Part shown: piece after piece, positions 1 to 7,518 of the stretch
Layout of the letters: the number at the start of each line of letters is the position of its first letter
How positions within the stretch are numbered: position 1 is the stretch's first letter
Assembly: GCA_965248715.1 (NCBI GenBank)
Contig: CBDFKB010000008.1
Span: forward strand, 1,116,001 to 1,180,000
DNA: 64,000 bases
Source of the DNA: CBDFKB01 sp965248715
GTDB lineage: Bacteria > Pseudomonadota > Alphaproteobacteria > Rhizobiales > Rhizobiaceae
Reading direction: 5' to 3'
Translations under genes and position numbers: made by a program
Notes under the pieces: generated by a model
Databases searched by the model: none
What the model saw: the letters and a program-made list of their open reading frames with translations, nothing else
What the model was told of the DNA's origin: nothing

Positions 1-31
1 TCCCAGACAAACAAGGTATCGCCGCGTTCTA

Positions 32-872
32 GGGTCTGTGGACATTCAGGATTCCCAAAAGCGTTGATTTCTGATTCAAGCTTCCAAAAGGGAGTTTGTA
101 ATGGACGAAAAGCGATTTGTTTTGAATGACCGGGTCTGGGAACGCCTTGCGCCTTTGCTCCCCGGCAAGGCAACAGACAGTGGCCGGACAGGCGGCGACA
201 ACCGGTTGTTTTTGGAAGCGGTGTTCTGGCGGGTGCGCACGGGGTCTCCCTGGCGCGATCTGCCGACGAAATTTGGCAACTGGAACAGCCAGTTTCGCCG
301 GTTCCGACGATGGGCCGAGCAGGGTGTTTTCGAGAGTCTTTTCAAAGCCATGAGCAATGACCCAGACCTCGAATACGCCATGATTGATGGCACCATTGTT
401 TCGGTTCACCAAAAGGCAACCGGCGCAAAAGGGGGACTCAAAATCAGGCCATCGGGCGCTCGCGCGGTGGGTTGACCACCAAGATCGTGGCGCTGGTGGA
501 CGCGCTTGGTAATCTTGTGCGTTTCATGCTGCTACCGGGACAGGCGCATGACATGAGGGGCGTGGCACCGCTGATCAAGGGCGTGTCATTCGCCGCTTTG
601 CTGGCGGATAAAGCGTTTGACGCAAACTGGCTTCTGGAGGAGCTGGAAGACCGGGGCGCAACCGCCGTTATCCCGCCCAAATCAAATCGGATTGTGCAGC
701 GAGAATACGATGAAGAGGCCTATTGTTGGCGGCATTTGGTTGAAAACTACTTCGCCAAGATCAAGGAATTTCGTGGCATCGCAACGCGTTACGATAAAAC
801 CGATAACAGCTACGCTGCCAACTGGAACCTTGTCGCGGCGCTTATCGCATCAAGGTGAATGTCCACAGACCC
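32..872 (+). mobile_element. IS5-family (IS427-like group) element, copy 1 of IS-A
   Basis: An 841 bp element with 17 bp perfect terminal inverted repeats (GGGTCTGTGGACATTCA at the left, its complement at the right). It is flanked by TA on both sides, so the occupied site reads CTA-IS-TAG, which is a TA duplication inside an original CTAG. Two overlapping frames encode the transposase. A second copy with the same predicted proteins lies at 48387-49227, so the copies are recent. It splits a serine recombinase gene. Confidence 0.93.
101..858 (+). CDS. IS427-type transposase (two frames, probable programmed frameshift)
   Basis: The first frame (101-475, 124 aa) has the DUF4096-like N-terminal domain of IS5-family transposases (VWERLAPLLPGK, WRDLPTKFGNW) and the first catalytic Asp in MIDGTIV. 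The second frame, up to 858, carries DKAFDANWL and the C-terminal YCWRHLVENYFAKIKEF region with the catalytic Glu. The frames meet at a slippery A-run followed by G-run near 427-437, as is usual for IS427-group elements, where ribosomal frameshifting joins them. The stop lies inside the right terminal repeat. Function: cut and paste of the flanking IR-bounded element. Confidence 0.88.
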
Positions 873-1214
873 TAGTTCATTTAGCACTTGATCAAATACA
901 GGCCGTTTATCGGCAACCGCTGAAAGTGTTTCGATATAGAGCCTGTCACACAGTTCTTTCAGACCGTTGATTTGCCGGTCTGGCCGTTGGGTTTTAGTGC
1001 TGACGCGCAGATATCCTATTTTCATGGTGTTTCAGTGCCTTAGCGGTATCAGGCCATGCATTCGTATGGTGCATAAACGACCCTTTCCGCATTGCGGCCT
1101 TTCATTGGGGCCCGGCATATCGCCAAAACGGCCAAACCCTTGATATTGCATTACTCTCTCATAATTATAACAAAACCGAGGCATGTAAGTAAAATATTGC
1201 GTAATCGGTCGATT

Positions 1215-1568
1215 ATGCAGGTTAATAAATGGTTGAAATTAAGAAAATATCAACAAATATTAGCGATAATACTGCTAATGAACTTGACAATAACTCAACA
1301 AACACAAGCGCAAAACCTAGATGCCGATTTCGTGCTTAACAAGATGACCTCGGATCAGCAAGTCAGCTTTGTTGCCGGAGTGGTCGAGGGTTTGGCCTTT
1401 TCGCGCTGGCAAAGAGACAAACCGGATCGTACCGGGATTCAGTGCATTTATGCATGGTACGGGAGACAAGATAAATGGCCGAAAATCGAACAATGGTTTG
1501 GCAGGCACCCCGACAAACAAGTGGGGCCGCTATTGTATATTCTAATCAAGCAGGACTGCGGAGCGTAA
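1215..1568 (+). CDS. Small secreted protein of unknown function
   Basis: About 117 aa. The start at ATG 1215 is chosen because it places a basic n-region (KWLKLRKYQ) directly before a hydrophobic stretch (ILAIILLMNLTI) and a likely signal peptidase I site after QTQAQ. The frame is open further upstream, but those residues would precede the signal peptide. The mature part contains FVAGVVEGLAFSRW and two Cys (GIQCIYAWY and KQDCGA), a layout reminiscent of Rap1a/Tai-type small periplasmic proteins; that resemblance is weak. It lies one base ahead of the next gene, so the two are probably co-transcribed. Confidence 0.6.
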   Translation: MQVNKWLKLRKYQQILAIILLMNLTITQQTQAQNLDADFVLNKMTSDQQVSFVAGVVEGLAFSRWQRDKPDRTGIQCIYAWYGRQDKWPKIEQWFGRHPDKQVGPLLYILIKQDCGA

Positions 1569-1569
1569 A

Positions 1570-2361
1570 TTGATTCAACTGATGCACCATTTTGGCAATG
1601 ACAGCCGCTTCTCTCATTCGCAAGAAGCGCGGCGCAAGCAGTGGTTTATCAAAGCCAGACAGGAGCAAAAGCTTCGTGAAGACATTGCAGAAGAGGCTTC
1701 GGAAAATGCCACCGTAACCGCCATTGGCGTATCGGTGATAATGGCATCTGAAATTCAGATTGCGGCGTTTGAAGCCAAACTCGATGCTTACGACGAAGCG
1801 ACCACTGCCGCCCTCATGGACAATCAAATTGAGTATGAGGCGCTGCAAAGACGTTTGATCGAGATTGAAGCCCGGCTTGAGGGGATTTGGCAATACGCCA
1901 ATACCATGGCGGATGGAAGCCGGGTGTTTTTGAATGAGGCGCGAACTCAAGCCTACGATGAATTCGGCAAGCCGGTATCCGATGAAGAATATTCCTACGA
2001 TCAATTTGCGCCCGATCATATTCCAGTTGATGATTTTTTGTCAGACCTGAAAGCGCGCGGCGAGGTGTATGACGCGATAAGAAACAATCGCGCCAGCCGT
2101 GACAAGATTCATGAATTTGACGATCTGAAAGACCGGCTCCGTGAGGAACTGGCTCAAGGCGGACTATCTGAAGATCGGCTAAATGAAATGGATGCGGAAT
2201 TGCTTGATACGATGCCACCCTCGGTCAAGGCGCATGTGCCAGGGCTTGATACCGCCGATAACGCACCCGCAGCAAAAACCGCCTTTACCGCAACAGCAAA
2301 ACCCGAAGCAGTAAATCCCGCCATTGCTCCATCCCACGACCCGCAAATCCAGCCGCTTTGA
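1570..2361 (+). CDS. Hypothetical coiled-coil protein with a possible internal membrane segment
   Basis: 263 aa; I do not recognise a family. The TTG at 1570 is preferred because a GGAG lies 6 bases upstream and the previous stop is 1 base away; ATG 1582 is the alternative. Residues about 45-60 are moderately hydrophobic (ATVTAIGVSVIMAS). Residues about 65-110 (EAKLDAYDEATTAAL, EYEALQRRLIEIEARLEGI) and 160-205 are charged and helical with heptad character. The C-terminus is Ala/Pro/Thr-rich and looks disordered. Its neighbours are a secreted protein and mobile DNA, so it probably belongs to the accessory element. Confidence 0.6.
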   Translation: MIQLMHHFGNDSRFSHSQEARRKQWFIKARQEQKLREDIAEEASENATVTAIGVSVIMASEIQIAAFEAKLDAYDEATTAALMDNQIEYEALQRRLIEIEARLEGIWQYANTMADGSRVFLNEARTQAYDEFGKPVSDEEYSYDQFAPDHIPVDDFLSDLKARGEVYDAIRNNRASRDKIHEFDDLKDRLREELAQGGLSEDRLNEMDAELLDTMPPSVKAHVPGLDTADNAPAAKTAFTATAKPEAVNPAIAPSHDPQIQPL

Positions 2362-2439
2362 ATTGTTGGAATTTAATCCAATCAACCAGGCTCCGGTCAG
2401 TTCCCAACAAGTCCCTGCAACTCCCGTTCCGGCCAAATC

Positions 2440-2622
2440 CTAGTGGAATGAATTTGACATTTGGTGCCCATTTGCAGCTTCGCCGTTTGTCAAATGTCAA
2501 ATGTCAAATGTCAAATTTAAAAATTCCACTAGATTCAATATCTTGCTAGTGGTTCTTTTGATTCCAAGATTTGCAAACCACAATGTTGCAACGGGACGCA
2601 AGTGTTGGAATCGAACCACTAG
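2440..2622 (+). repeat. CTAG-bounded palindromic repeat array: unit A then unit B
   Basis: Unit A (2440-2532, 93 bp) starts and ends with CTAG and has long terminal inverted repeats (TAGTGGAAT at one end, ATTCCACTA at the other, followed inward by GAATTTGACATTTG and its complement) plus three CAAATGT tandem copies. A 12-base spacer (attcaatatctt) and a G follow, then unit B (2545-2622, 78 bp) with ends TAGTGGTTC and GAACCACTA. The same A-spacer-B order recurs at 37578-37758 (inverted), 38452-38611 and 40972-41154. The following 2623-2870 shows no gene I can support. Confidence 0.9.
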
Positions 2623-2870
2623 AATGCCCCGGCAAGACGATGTGGATGAAATTGAAGATTCCATGAATTCCGCTTTTCTCATTCGCTATTACTCTGCACC
2701 ATTGGCCTGTGCTGGCATCGTGCCACACCCGGTTTGAAAACCCGGAAGGCAGGAGAACGGCTCAAAACAGGGCCGGATTGCTCCGAACTAAGGCATTGCA
2801 CGAATAAGGAGCAACGTAGCCTGCTACGGTTTTCAAAATCCGGCCACCATGAGACTTGGAGCCAAATCAA

Positions 2871-3050
2871 ATGACAGATTCAGATAATGAACCAATCAGC
2901 CTATTGGGGGTCAAACATTCACGAATGACCCAACAGGGTAAATCAGCACTGGTTGATCTTGCGGAAAATTGCCCGCCAGATTTGCCAGATTTTATTGACG
3001 CACCCATGAAGAAGAAAACCGGGGAATGGAGGATCAAGCGGCCCTCTTAG
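2871..3050 (+). CDS. Hypothetical short protein
   Basis: 59 aa starting MTDSDNEPISLLG. ATG 2871 is chosen for the GGAG about 10 bases upstream. It ends in a basic tail (MKKKTGEWRIKRPS) and overlaps the 3' end of the convergent XRE gene by 17 bases. No family recognised. It could be spurious, but the ribosome binding site and position between repeat array and regulator make a small accessory gene plausible. Confidence 0.35.
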   Translation: MTDSDNEPISLLGVKHSRMTQQGKSALVDLAENCPPDLPDFIDAPMKKKTGEWRIKRPS

Positions 3051-3408
3051 AGCCTTCTTCATGGGCGCGATTGATGGCGCGTACCAAATGGTAGACGCTC
3101 TTGCGGATATTATTATCGGGCAATGCCATGATGTCGGCGGCGATAAGCAGACCCGTTTTGTTGGTATTTGATGGCGCCGGCATGGTTTCACCCTCACCGT
3201 AGAAAAAGCCGACCGGCGTATTGAGCTGGCGCGCGCAAATATCAAGCGCTTCGGGTGAGATATGGATTTCCCCGGATTCATAACGTTGAATGGTCTGTTT
3301 TGATACGCCGATGAATTCCCCAAGCCGACTTTGGGAATATCCATTCAGGTGGCGCATTTGCATCAGCCGAAACCCCAGATCGATATAGAACTTGTGCTTG
3401 TTTCCCAT
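3034..3408 (-). CDS. XRE-family DNA-binding regulator
   Basis: 124 aa from ATG 3408, preceded by GGGGAGA; this start removes an upstream segment without family features. Residues about 10-65 form a Cro/C1-type helix-turn-helix (IDLGFRLMQMRHLNGYSQSRLGEFIGVSKQTIQRYESGE), followed by the short LNTPVGFFYGEG motif common in alphaproteobacterial XRE regulators. The C-terminal third (LLIAADIMALPDNNIRKSVYHLVRAI) is helical. It lies 22 bases after the upstream gene on the same strand, so they are likely one operon fired from the AT-rich divergent region at 3869-4005. Confidence 0.8.
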   Translation of the reverse strand: MGNKHKFYIDLGFRLMQMRHLNGYSQSRLGEFIGVSKQTIQRYESGEIHISPEALDICARQLNTPVGFFYGEGETMPAPSNTNKTGLLIAADIMALPDNNIRKSVYHLVRAINRAHEEGSKRAA

Positions 3409-3430
3409 TTTCTCCCCCCAGAGATATTCG

Positions 3431-3868
3431 TTATGCGGCAATCGCCGTATCAATTGAACCGGACGCGGACACTCGCACCGGATAAGGTGATTGTTGTGCA
3501 GCACTCAGGGCATCACGATACATCGGCTGATACAGTTTCAGGCTGATCCACCAAACCCGGCGGATTTGCCGGAAGTCGGCCTCCATGCAGCGCAGTTTAA
3601 TTACCGTGACGTTTTCCGGCGCATCAACCCATTTTGCCCGCAACAGTCTCAATTCAGCACGTAATACAACCGCCTCCCCAAAAAACTGCTCCACCATCTC
3701 GGAAAGGGCCTTTACCAGCATATAGTCCGGTGTCTTGCCCTGATTAAGCGTGGCCTTGATCGTTTTTGTGATTTCCCGTGCGGTTTTATCGCCATAACGG
3801 GCTTTTAGCATGGCATGCAGTGTCTTCAGGTCGCTGTATTGTTGGGTGTTTGCGTTAGTAATACTCAT
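3431..3868 (-). CDS. Hypothetical protein upstream of an XRE gene
   Basis: 145 aa starting MSITNANTQQYSDLKTLH, with a strong AAGGAG seven bases before the ATG. The sequence is helical and charged and no catalytic motif is visible. The region RAELRLLRAKWVDAPENVTVIKLRCMEADFRQIRRVWWIS is rich in Arg and Trp. Not recognised. It is transcribed divergently from the XRE/GNAT pair and together with the XRE gene behind it. Confidence 0.6.
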   Translation of the reverse strand: MSITNANTQQYSDLKTLHAMLKARYGDKTAREITKTIKATLNQGKTPDYMLVKALSEMVEQFFGEAVVLRAELRLLRAKWVDAPENVTVIKLRCMEADFRQIRRVWWISLKLYQPMYRDALSAAQQSPYPVRVSASGSIDTAIAA

Positions 3869-4005
3869 TGTAATATCTCCTTTGTTAAATCAGTTAATAT
3901 GTAAATCAATAAAATATGTTGTAATATCTACACAGATATGGTTAAAGAATAGTTAATAGATAAGTAATAATAGAAAATATATTATAATATATACATCAAC
4001 AAACC
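3869..4005. promoter_or_regulatory. AT-rich divergent promoter region with a short palindrome
   Basis: The 137 bases between two divergent regulator operons are far more AT-rich than the surroundings. A TATAAT lies at 3983-3988, 17 bases before the rightward ATG. A perfect short inverted repeat ATATC-6-GATAT lies at 3924-3939 and could be an operator for either XRE protein. No convincing -35 box is visible; assignment of the operator is inference. Confidence 0.45.
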
Positions 4006-4665
4006 ATGATCTCTAAAGAACAACTGCGAGCAGCAAGAGCCCTGGCCGGACTGGAACAGAAAATCGTTGCCAGCAATATCGGCGTCGACCCGAAAACAAT
4101 TTCCAATATCGAAAGCGGTAAAGGTGATGTTTCAAGCCCGCACGCCACAAGCCTGGTAAAATTCTATCAATCACGCGGCATAGAGTTTACCGATCACAAC
4201 GGGGTAAGACAAAGCCCATCCGGTATACGCATCTATCGCGGTAATGCCGAGTTTCGTCAGTTCTATGATGATCTCTATGAAACCGCCAGAACCGTCGGCG
4301 GTGATATGTGTTTGTATAATGCCGCATCCGCATTGGTCATTGGCGCGCTTGGCGAGGACTATGTAAAGATCCAGCAAGAGCGCATGCTGGTGTTGAAAGA
4401 GAAGAATTCTGACAAATATACCTACAGAGTGATTTTTGCCGAAGGCGACGGCACCTTCTTTGGTGAGAGTTATAGCGAATACCGCTGGATTAACCCCGAG
4501 CATTTCAATGACACGGCAACCTTTGTCTATGGCGACAAGGTTGGCATCGCTACTTTCGAAGACAATGACGTTAATGTTGTTGTGGTGAAGAATGCGGGAT
4601 TTGCTGACTCCCTGAAAAAGCAGTTTGGCATGCTTTGGCAAATGACATTTGAGCCGAAGCCATGA
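4006..4665 (+). CDS. XRE regulator with TrmB/PLD-like C-terminal sensor domain
   Basis: 219 aa. Residues about 4-58 are a clear Cro/C1 HTH (LRAARALAGLEQKIVASNIGVDPKTISNIESG). From about residue 70 a second domain begins (IRIYRGNAEFRQFYDDLYETARTVGG). It ends in the pattern VYGDKVGIATFEDNDVNVVVVKNAGFADSLKKQFGMLW, which resembles the C-terminal phospholipase-D-like or TrmB effector domain of some regulators: a small strand-rich module ending in F..LW. The stop overlaps the next ATG as ATGA, so it is translationally coupled to a GNAT gene. It probably autoregulates from 3869-4005. The domain assignment is by pattern only. Confidence 0.7.
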   Translation: MISKEQLRAARALAGLEQKIVASNIGVDPKTISNIESGKGDVSSPHATSLVKFYQSRGIEFTDHNGVRQSPSGIRIYRGNAEFRQFYDDLYETARTVGGDMCLYNAASALVIGALGEDYVKIQQERMLVLKEKNSDKYTYRVIFAEGDGTFFGESYSEYRWINPEHFNDTATFVYGDKVGIATFEDNDVNVVVVKNAGFADSLKKQFGMLWQMTFEPKP

Positions 4666-5360
4666 CCGGCAAGATTAAGCGGACGCATTTTGCCAGATAC
4701 CGGCATGGGTTTAACGAAAACGGTATTATCAAGACAAACTCATTGAGAGAATTAACGCCAACACCGCAGCGCATTGTCGAGCGGGTATCACGCATTCCCT
4801 GGAACTGGATCAACAAGAAAATTTATGATCCTGACATATTGCAGAATCGAATTGTCGAACAGCGAATGCGGCTATTTGATTTGCTCGACCACAGTAAGGA
4901 TGGTGTCAAGGATGGCGGCAAGGATAGCGATGAGAATGTTGGCTATGTCATTGCCGTTGATCCAGACATCGATATTCGCCGTTCTTTCCTAAACGCAATG
5001 GCGTGTACTAATCCGGTTGAGATCGAAAACATCGCCTTGTTTCCCACGCAGGCAGGCAGGGGACGGGGCCGAAGTTTTCTCAACTTGATAGAGGCGAGAC
5101 TATTTTCAGATGGCCACGACCTGACATATCTCAATACCAGTGAAACCAACTTCCCAACCCTGCCAGGATTCTACACCCGCGCCGGCATGATCTGTCTTGG
5201 ACAAGATGAGGTCGTCGACTTCAACGACAGACAGCGTTCCCCTGTTGATTGGCCAAAAGTCGAAGGACCGCAAGTTGAATGTCGACAAATTGTAAAATTC
5301 CCTGATCGTCACGCAAGACCGCAACCTCAAAAGGGCGCGCTCATATCTCGGCTTCCGTAA
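4662..5360 (+). CDS. GNAT-like N-acetyltransferase coupled to a regulator
   Basis: 232 aa. The acetyl-CoA binding signature is seen as QAGRGRGRSFLNLIEARL (Q-x-x-G-x-G/A), followed by LNTSETNFPTLPGFYTRAGM, the typical strand and N..a..fY.r.GF end of the fold. The N-terminal 110 residues (KRTHFARYRHGFNENGII, RIVERVSRIPWNWI) are not a known family to me. The start overlaps the regulator stop (ATGA). The substrate is unknown. Size and order (HTH gene first, acetyltransferase second) resemble some toxin-antitoxin arrangements, but known GNAT toxins are shorter, so this remains a hypothesis. Confidence 0.65.
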   Translation: MTGKIKRTHFARYRHGFNENGIIKTNSLRELTPTPQRIVERVSRIPWNWINKKIYDPDILQNRIVEQRMRLFDLLDHSKDGVKDGGKDSDENVGYVIAVDPDIDIRRSFLNAMACTNPVEIENIALFPTQAGRGRGRSFLNLIEARLFSDGHDLTYLNTSETNFPTLPGFYTRAGMICLGQDEVVDFNDRQRSPVDWPKVEGPQVECRQIVKFPDRHARPQPQKGALISRLP

Positions 5361-5869
5361 ATAGTTCCAATCGTGGCGATCTTTGGTCTACTGCATTTGT
5401 ATGTTCTCGCTCGCGGCAATTCTTCGCTTTGCTCAGGCCGGCGCGGGCGCGGCGCATAAGCGCCGGTTCGCTCTTCGCGAACTACAAATAGATTAAATTC
5501 AATTGCAACTGGTATAATACCTTATGGCGTAAGTAATCATCCCCAGTATATCATCTAAGTACCACGTCACACGCAACCAGGACCCTGGTTTGTCACGTCA
5601 AAAGTCGCGTCTGGCGTGATCGCCGCAATCGCGATGATACGTCAGACGTGTCAAATGCTGCGGCATATCGTTTTCTCTTGAAGGCACTTTCCTGCCTGTC
5701 ACACAATTGGGCGGTGGTTGAACATCTTTCGTTCGATCACACCCAATCGGTCTTTGTGCCTGTTCCCCACGCACAAAGGCATGACCGGGCCCAAAAACCG
5801 GGGGAGAGCGGACTAGCGCCAGCATAGAGGGTGTCACCTTCTCCCCCGGCCTAATTTTGAAATGACGAG
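5361..5869. other. Gene-free gap of about 500 bases with one hairpin repeat
   Basis: No coding region is supported here. It contains the double hairpin at 5443-5482, a TATAAT at 5513-5518 without a convincing -35 box, and a stretch 5640-5860 directly before an XRE gene that may hold its promoter and leader. No tRNA or known riboswitch fold was recognised. Confidence 0.5.
5443..5482 (+). repeat. Double-hairpin repeat, first copy
   Basis: The segment contains the hairpin GTTCGC-TCTTC-GCGAAC (5466-5482; stem GTTCGC with GCGAAC) next to a GGCGCATAAGCGCC stem. The same two stems recur in inverted orientation at 6321-6366, bracketing an XRE gene. It looks like a REP-type extragenic palindrome. Confidence 0.6.
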
Positions 5870-6280
5870 ATGATGCAAGAGGAAAAAGATATTGAGTTGT
5901 TCATTGGCAAACGGGTGAAAATGGCCCGTAACAAAAGCCGCCAGACGCAGAAGAATGCGGCGAAAGTGCTGGGCGTATCGTTCCAACAGTTCCAAAAATA
6001 CGAAAATGCCACAAACAGATTATCCGCCGCCGATCTACTAAAACTGTCGGTGTTTTTTGATGTGCCCATCGACTTTTTGTTTCAGGATGCGCGGGCCGCA
6101 TTGACCGGTAAGCCGCTGCCATCATCCGGGCAACAAGAGCAAGCACGCAATCTCAAAGAACAGACCATCTTCGCCTATGGCCTCGTCATCAGCGCTATCG
6201 CCGACAAGAAGTTTCGTGATGGAATTCTCAGCCTTGCCAAACGCCATACCAAACTATGCGGCGAGGCAAGCGATGATTGA
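5870..6280 (+). CDS. XRE-family transcriptional regulator
   Basis: 136 aa. Residues about 10-70 carry a Cro/C1 HTH of the type widespread in alphaproteobacteria (IGKRVKMARNKSRQTQKNAAKVLGVSFQQFQKYENATNRLSAADL), followed by FFDVPIDFLF. The C-terminus (SLAKRHTKL) is a short helix. Start is ATG 5870 or 5873; no strong ribosome binding site distinguishes them. Bracketed by an inverted pair of hairpin repeats. Targets unknown. Confidence 0.8.
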   Translation: MMQEEKDIELFIGKRVKMARNKSRQTQKNAAKVLGVSFQQFQKYENATNRLSAADLLKLSVFFDVPIDFLFQDARAALTGKPLPSSGQQEQARNLKEQTIFAYGLVISAIADKKFRDGILSLAKRHTKLCGEASDD

Positions 6281-6320
6281 TCCCAGGCGCAATCGAACCC
6301 GGCCTAATAGAAGGTCGATA

Positions 6321-6366
6321 GTTCGCGAAGCGCGAACCGGCGCCTATGCGCTGCGCAGGCCCGGGC
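6321..6366 (-). repeat. Double-hairpin repeat, second copy
   Basis: Inverted copy of the 5443-5482 repeat: GTTCGCGAAGCGCGAAC followed by GGCGCCTATGCGC. The loop bases differ while both stems are kept, as expected for selection or origin as a hairpin. Confidence 0.6.
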
Positions 6367-6382
6367 GATGCGAGGAACAGCC

Positions 6383-6667
6383 ATGAGCCAGAAAACCAAA
6401 AAGCAGTCCAACAAAAGCCACTGCGCTTGGGATGACAACAGCGATCCACCACCACACTTTTTCCCTGGCTCCACCGTGAGAATGAAAGCCTATTTCTGGC
6501 ATTGGCTGATGGTCGAAAAACTTGACCCACAAGAAGCCGTCCACCGCTACATCTCGCAGATGCCAAACTCTCAAATTGAACAGGAGTTCATGGCGTTGCT
6601 AATCGAGGGCGTTGAGGAAAACCTGAACAATTTTCTCGTTACCGATGTTATTCGTACTGCCGTTTAG
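6383..6667 (+). CDS. Hypothetical 94-residue protein
   Basis: Starts MSQKTKKQSNKSHCAWDD at ATG 6383, preceded by GAGGAA seven bases upstream; an in-frame ATG 15 bases earlier is the alternative. The N-terminus is basic and polar, the middle FFPGSTVRMKAYFWHWLMVEKLDPQEAVHRYISQMP is aromatic and helical, and the C-terminus is acidic. No family recognised. Same strand as the XRE gene before it. Confidence 0.5.
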   Translation: MSQKTKKQSNKSHCAWDDNSDPPPHFFPGSTVRMKAYFWHWLMVEKLDPQEAVHRYISQMPNSQIEQEFMALLIEGVEENLNNFLVTDVIRTAV

Positions 6668-7075
6668 CACTGCCATGCTTTCCCCGTGCAGAATGGTTTT
6701 ACAGGCATGGTCCGGCAGCGGATGATGCAATGCTAATGCTTTCTCGATTGGCACAACAGATCAGGACGCAACTTGTTCCGGCTTTGCAAAAACAACCGAC
6801 GCGGCCCATGGGTAAATCGCGCCAGCTTCGGCATCAGCTTCGCAGACGGCCATTGAAAGATGCAAGCAGAGCGCCGACCCACAGCAAAGCAATACGGCAC
6901 ATGCACCGCAGACACCGGCAACGCACAGCACAGGCCGAAAAAACAAAGCGAATCACAAAAGCAGCGGCGAGCGAAAGGCAAACCGCAACAAGGACAAAAA
7001 CGCGGACCGAAGCGAGAACCAAAACGCAAACCGCAAACCGCAAGCTGTGTTTTGTATTACAAAACCACTTGGCAA
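6668..7075. other. Low-complexity, A/C-rich region without a supported gene
   Basis: Two overlapping plus-strand frames stay open here, giving extremely Lys/Arg/Gln/Thr-rich peptides. From about 6940 the DNA is made of short AC/AA-rich repeats such as caaaccg. Neither frame has a good ribosome binding site or a family signature, and both run into the intron relic at 7101. I treat the open frames as a by-product of base composition. Confidence 0.4.
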
Positions 7076-7090
7076 GGGGGCAAAGCCCCC
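7076..7090 (+). terminator. Strong hairpin just before the intron relic
   Basis: GGGGGC-AAA-GCCCCC forms a perfect six-base-pair stem with a three-base loop. It is followed after 10 bases by the 5' end of a group II intron. Class C group II introns are known to insert just downstream of terminator hairpins, so this is probably the intron's target hairpin. No T-run follows, perhaps because the intron displaced it. Confidence 0.55.
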
Positions 7091-7100
7091 GTTGCATCCC

Positions 7101-7329
7101 GTGCGCCGGATTAACCGGCAAGGAGTAGATGGTGAAAGTCCATTACAATGAAGGTCTGGCGAACCACATTGTTCCCCGAGCCGTGCGTGGCAGTCCGCGA
7201 GGGCTGTGGCGAAGCGTCGGCAGGGGTATGTGCAGGCTGGCAGGTCAAAGCCGCGAAAGAACGGAAGTTTCGGATGCCGACGTCTTGGGATATGCGGAAG
7301 GCAATACGGATGGGTGCGTTATACGCTAG
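7101..7329 (+). ncRNA. Group II intron, 5' (domain I) fragment
   Basis: The segment starts GTGCG and contains the conserved bacterial group II intron 5' landmarks in order: GGAGTAGATGGTGAAAGTCC, GTGGCGAAGCGTCGGC, GGCTGGCAGGTCAAAGCC, GCGAAAGAACGGAAG and GATGCCGACGTCTTGG. Homology ends near the stop at 7329. No reverse transcriptase/maturase gene and no domain V hairpin were found downstream, so this is a truncated, non-mobile relic. Confidence 0.75.
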
Positions 7330-7518
7330 AGTATCCGTTATGGTCAGTATGATTTTGCTCATCGTTTGCTCGATGTGCTCATTTTTCGGGTTCTACCGGT
7401 GGAAGATTTGATCGCAGTTGGCCAATTTGATTTGGCTCCACAGTCCTCTATTCGAGAAAATGTAAATAGACTAAAGTAGGCCCACATGTGAGCCCTGCAA
7501 TTTGCATTGGAATGATTA

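Larger units (their letters stand above)
1..1025 (-). pseudogene. Serine recombinase (resolvase family) interrupted by an IS
   Basis: The start is at 1025 with MKIGYLRVSTKTQ, the beta-1 strand and catalytic Ser loop of the resolvase family. The reading frame runs to the end of the IS at 873. It resumes at 30 with ERGDTLFVWD and leaves the window at base 1. If the IS and one TA of the duplication are removed, the two halves join in frame at a CTAG and read LNELERGDTLFVWD, closely matching LNKLQRGDTLFVWD in the paralogue near 49.4 kb. These proteins resolve cointegrates or invert DNA by a Ser-linked intermediate. This copy cannot make a full protein because of the insertion. Confidence 0.9.

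Noticed and set aside
2600..2622. GGAATCGAACCAC in unit B, resembling a tRNA 3' end
   Set aside because: It is one arm of the B palindrome and recurs only with that unit; no cloverleaf.
4006..6280. Prophage regulatory region because of four XRE genes
   Set aside because: No integrase, structural or lysis genes are nearby; mobilisation genes point to a plasmid-like or integrative element instead.
6285..6300. AATCGAACCCGG, resembling a tRNA T-arm read in reverse
   Set aside because: No acceptor or anticodon stems could be laid out around it; no tRNA gene is supported.
6730..7128. Long Lys/Arg-rich open frame as a real gene
   Set aside because: Two frames are equally open, there is no binding site or family signal, and it runs into the intron relic.
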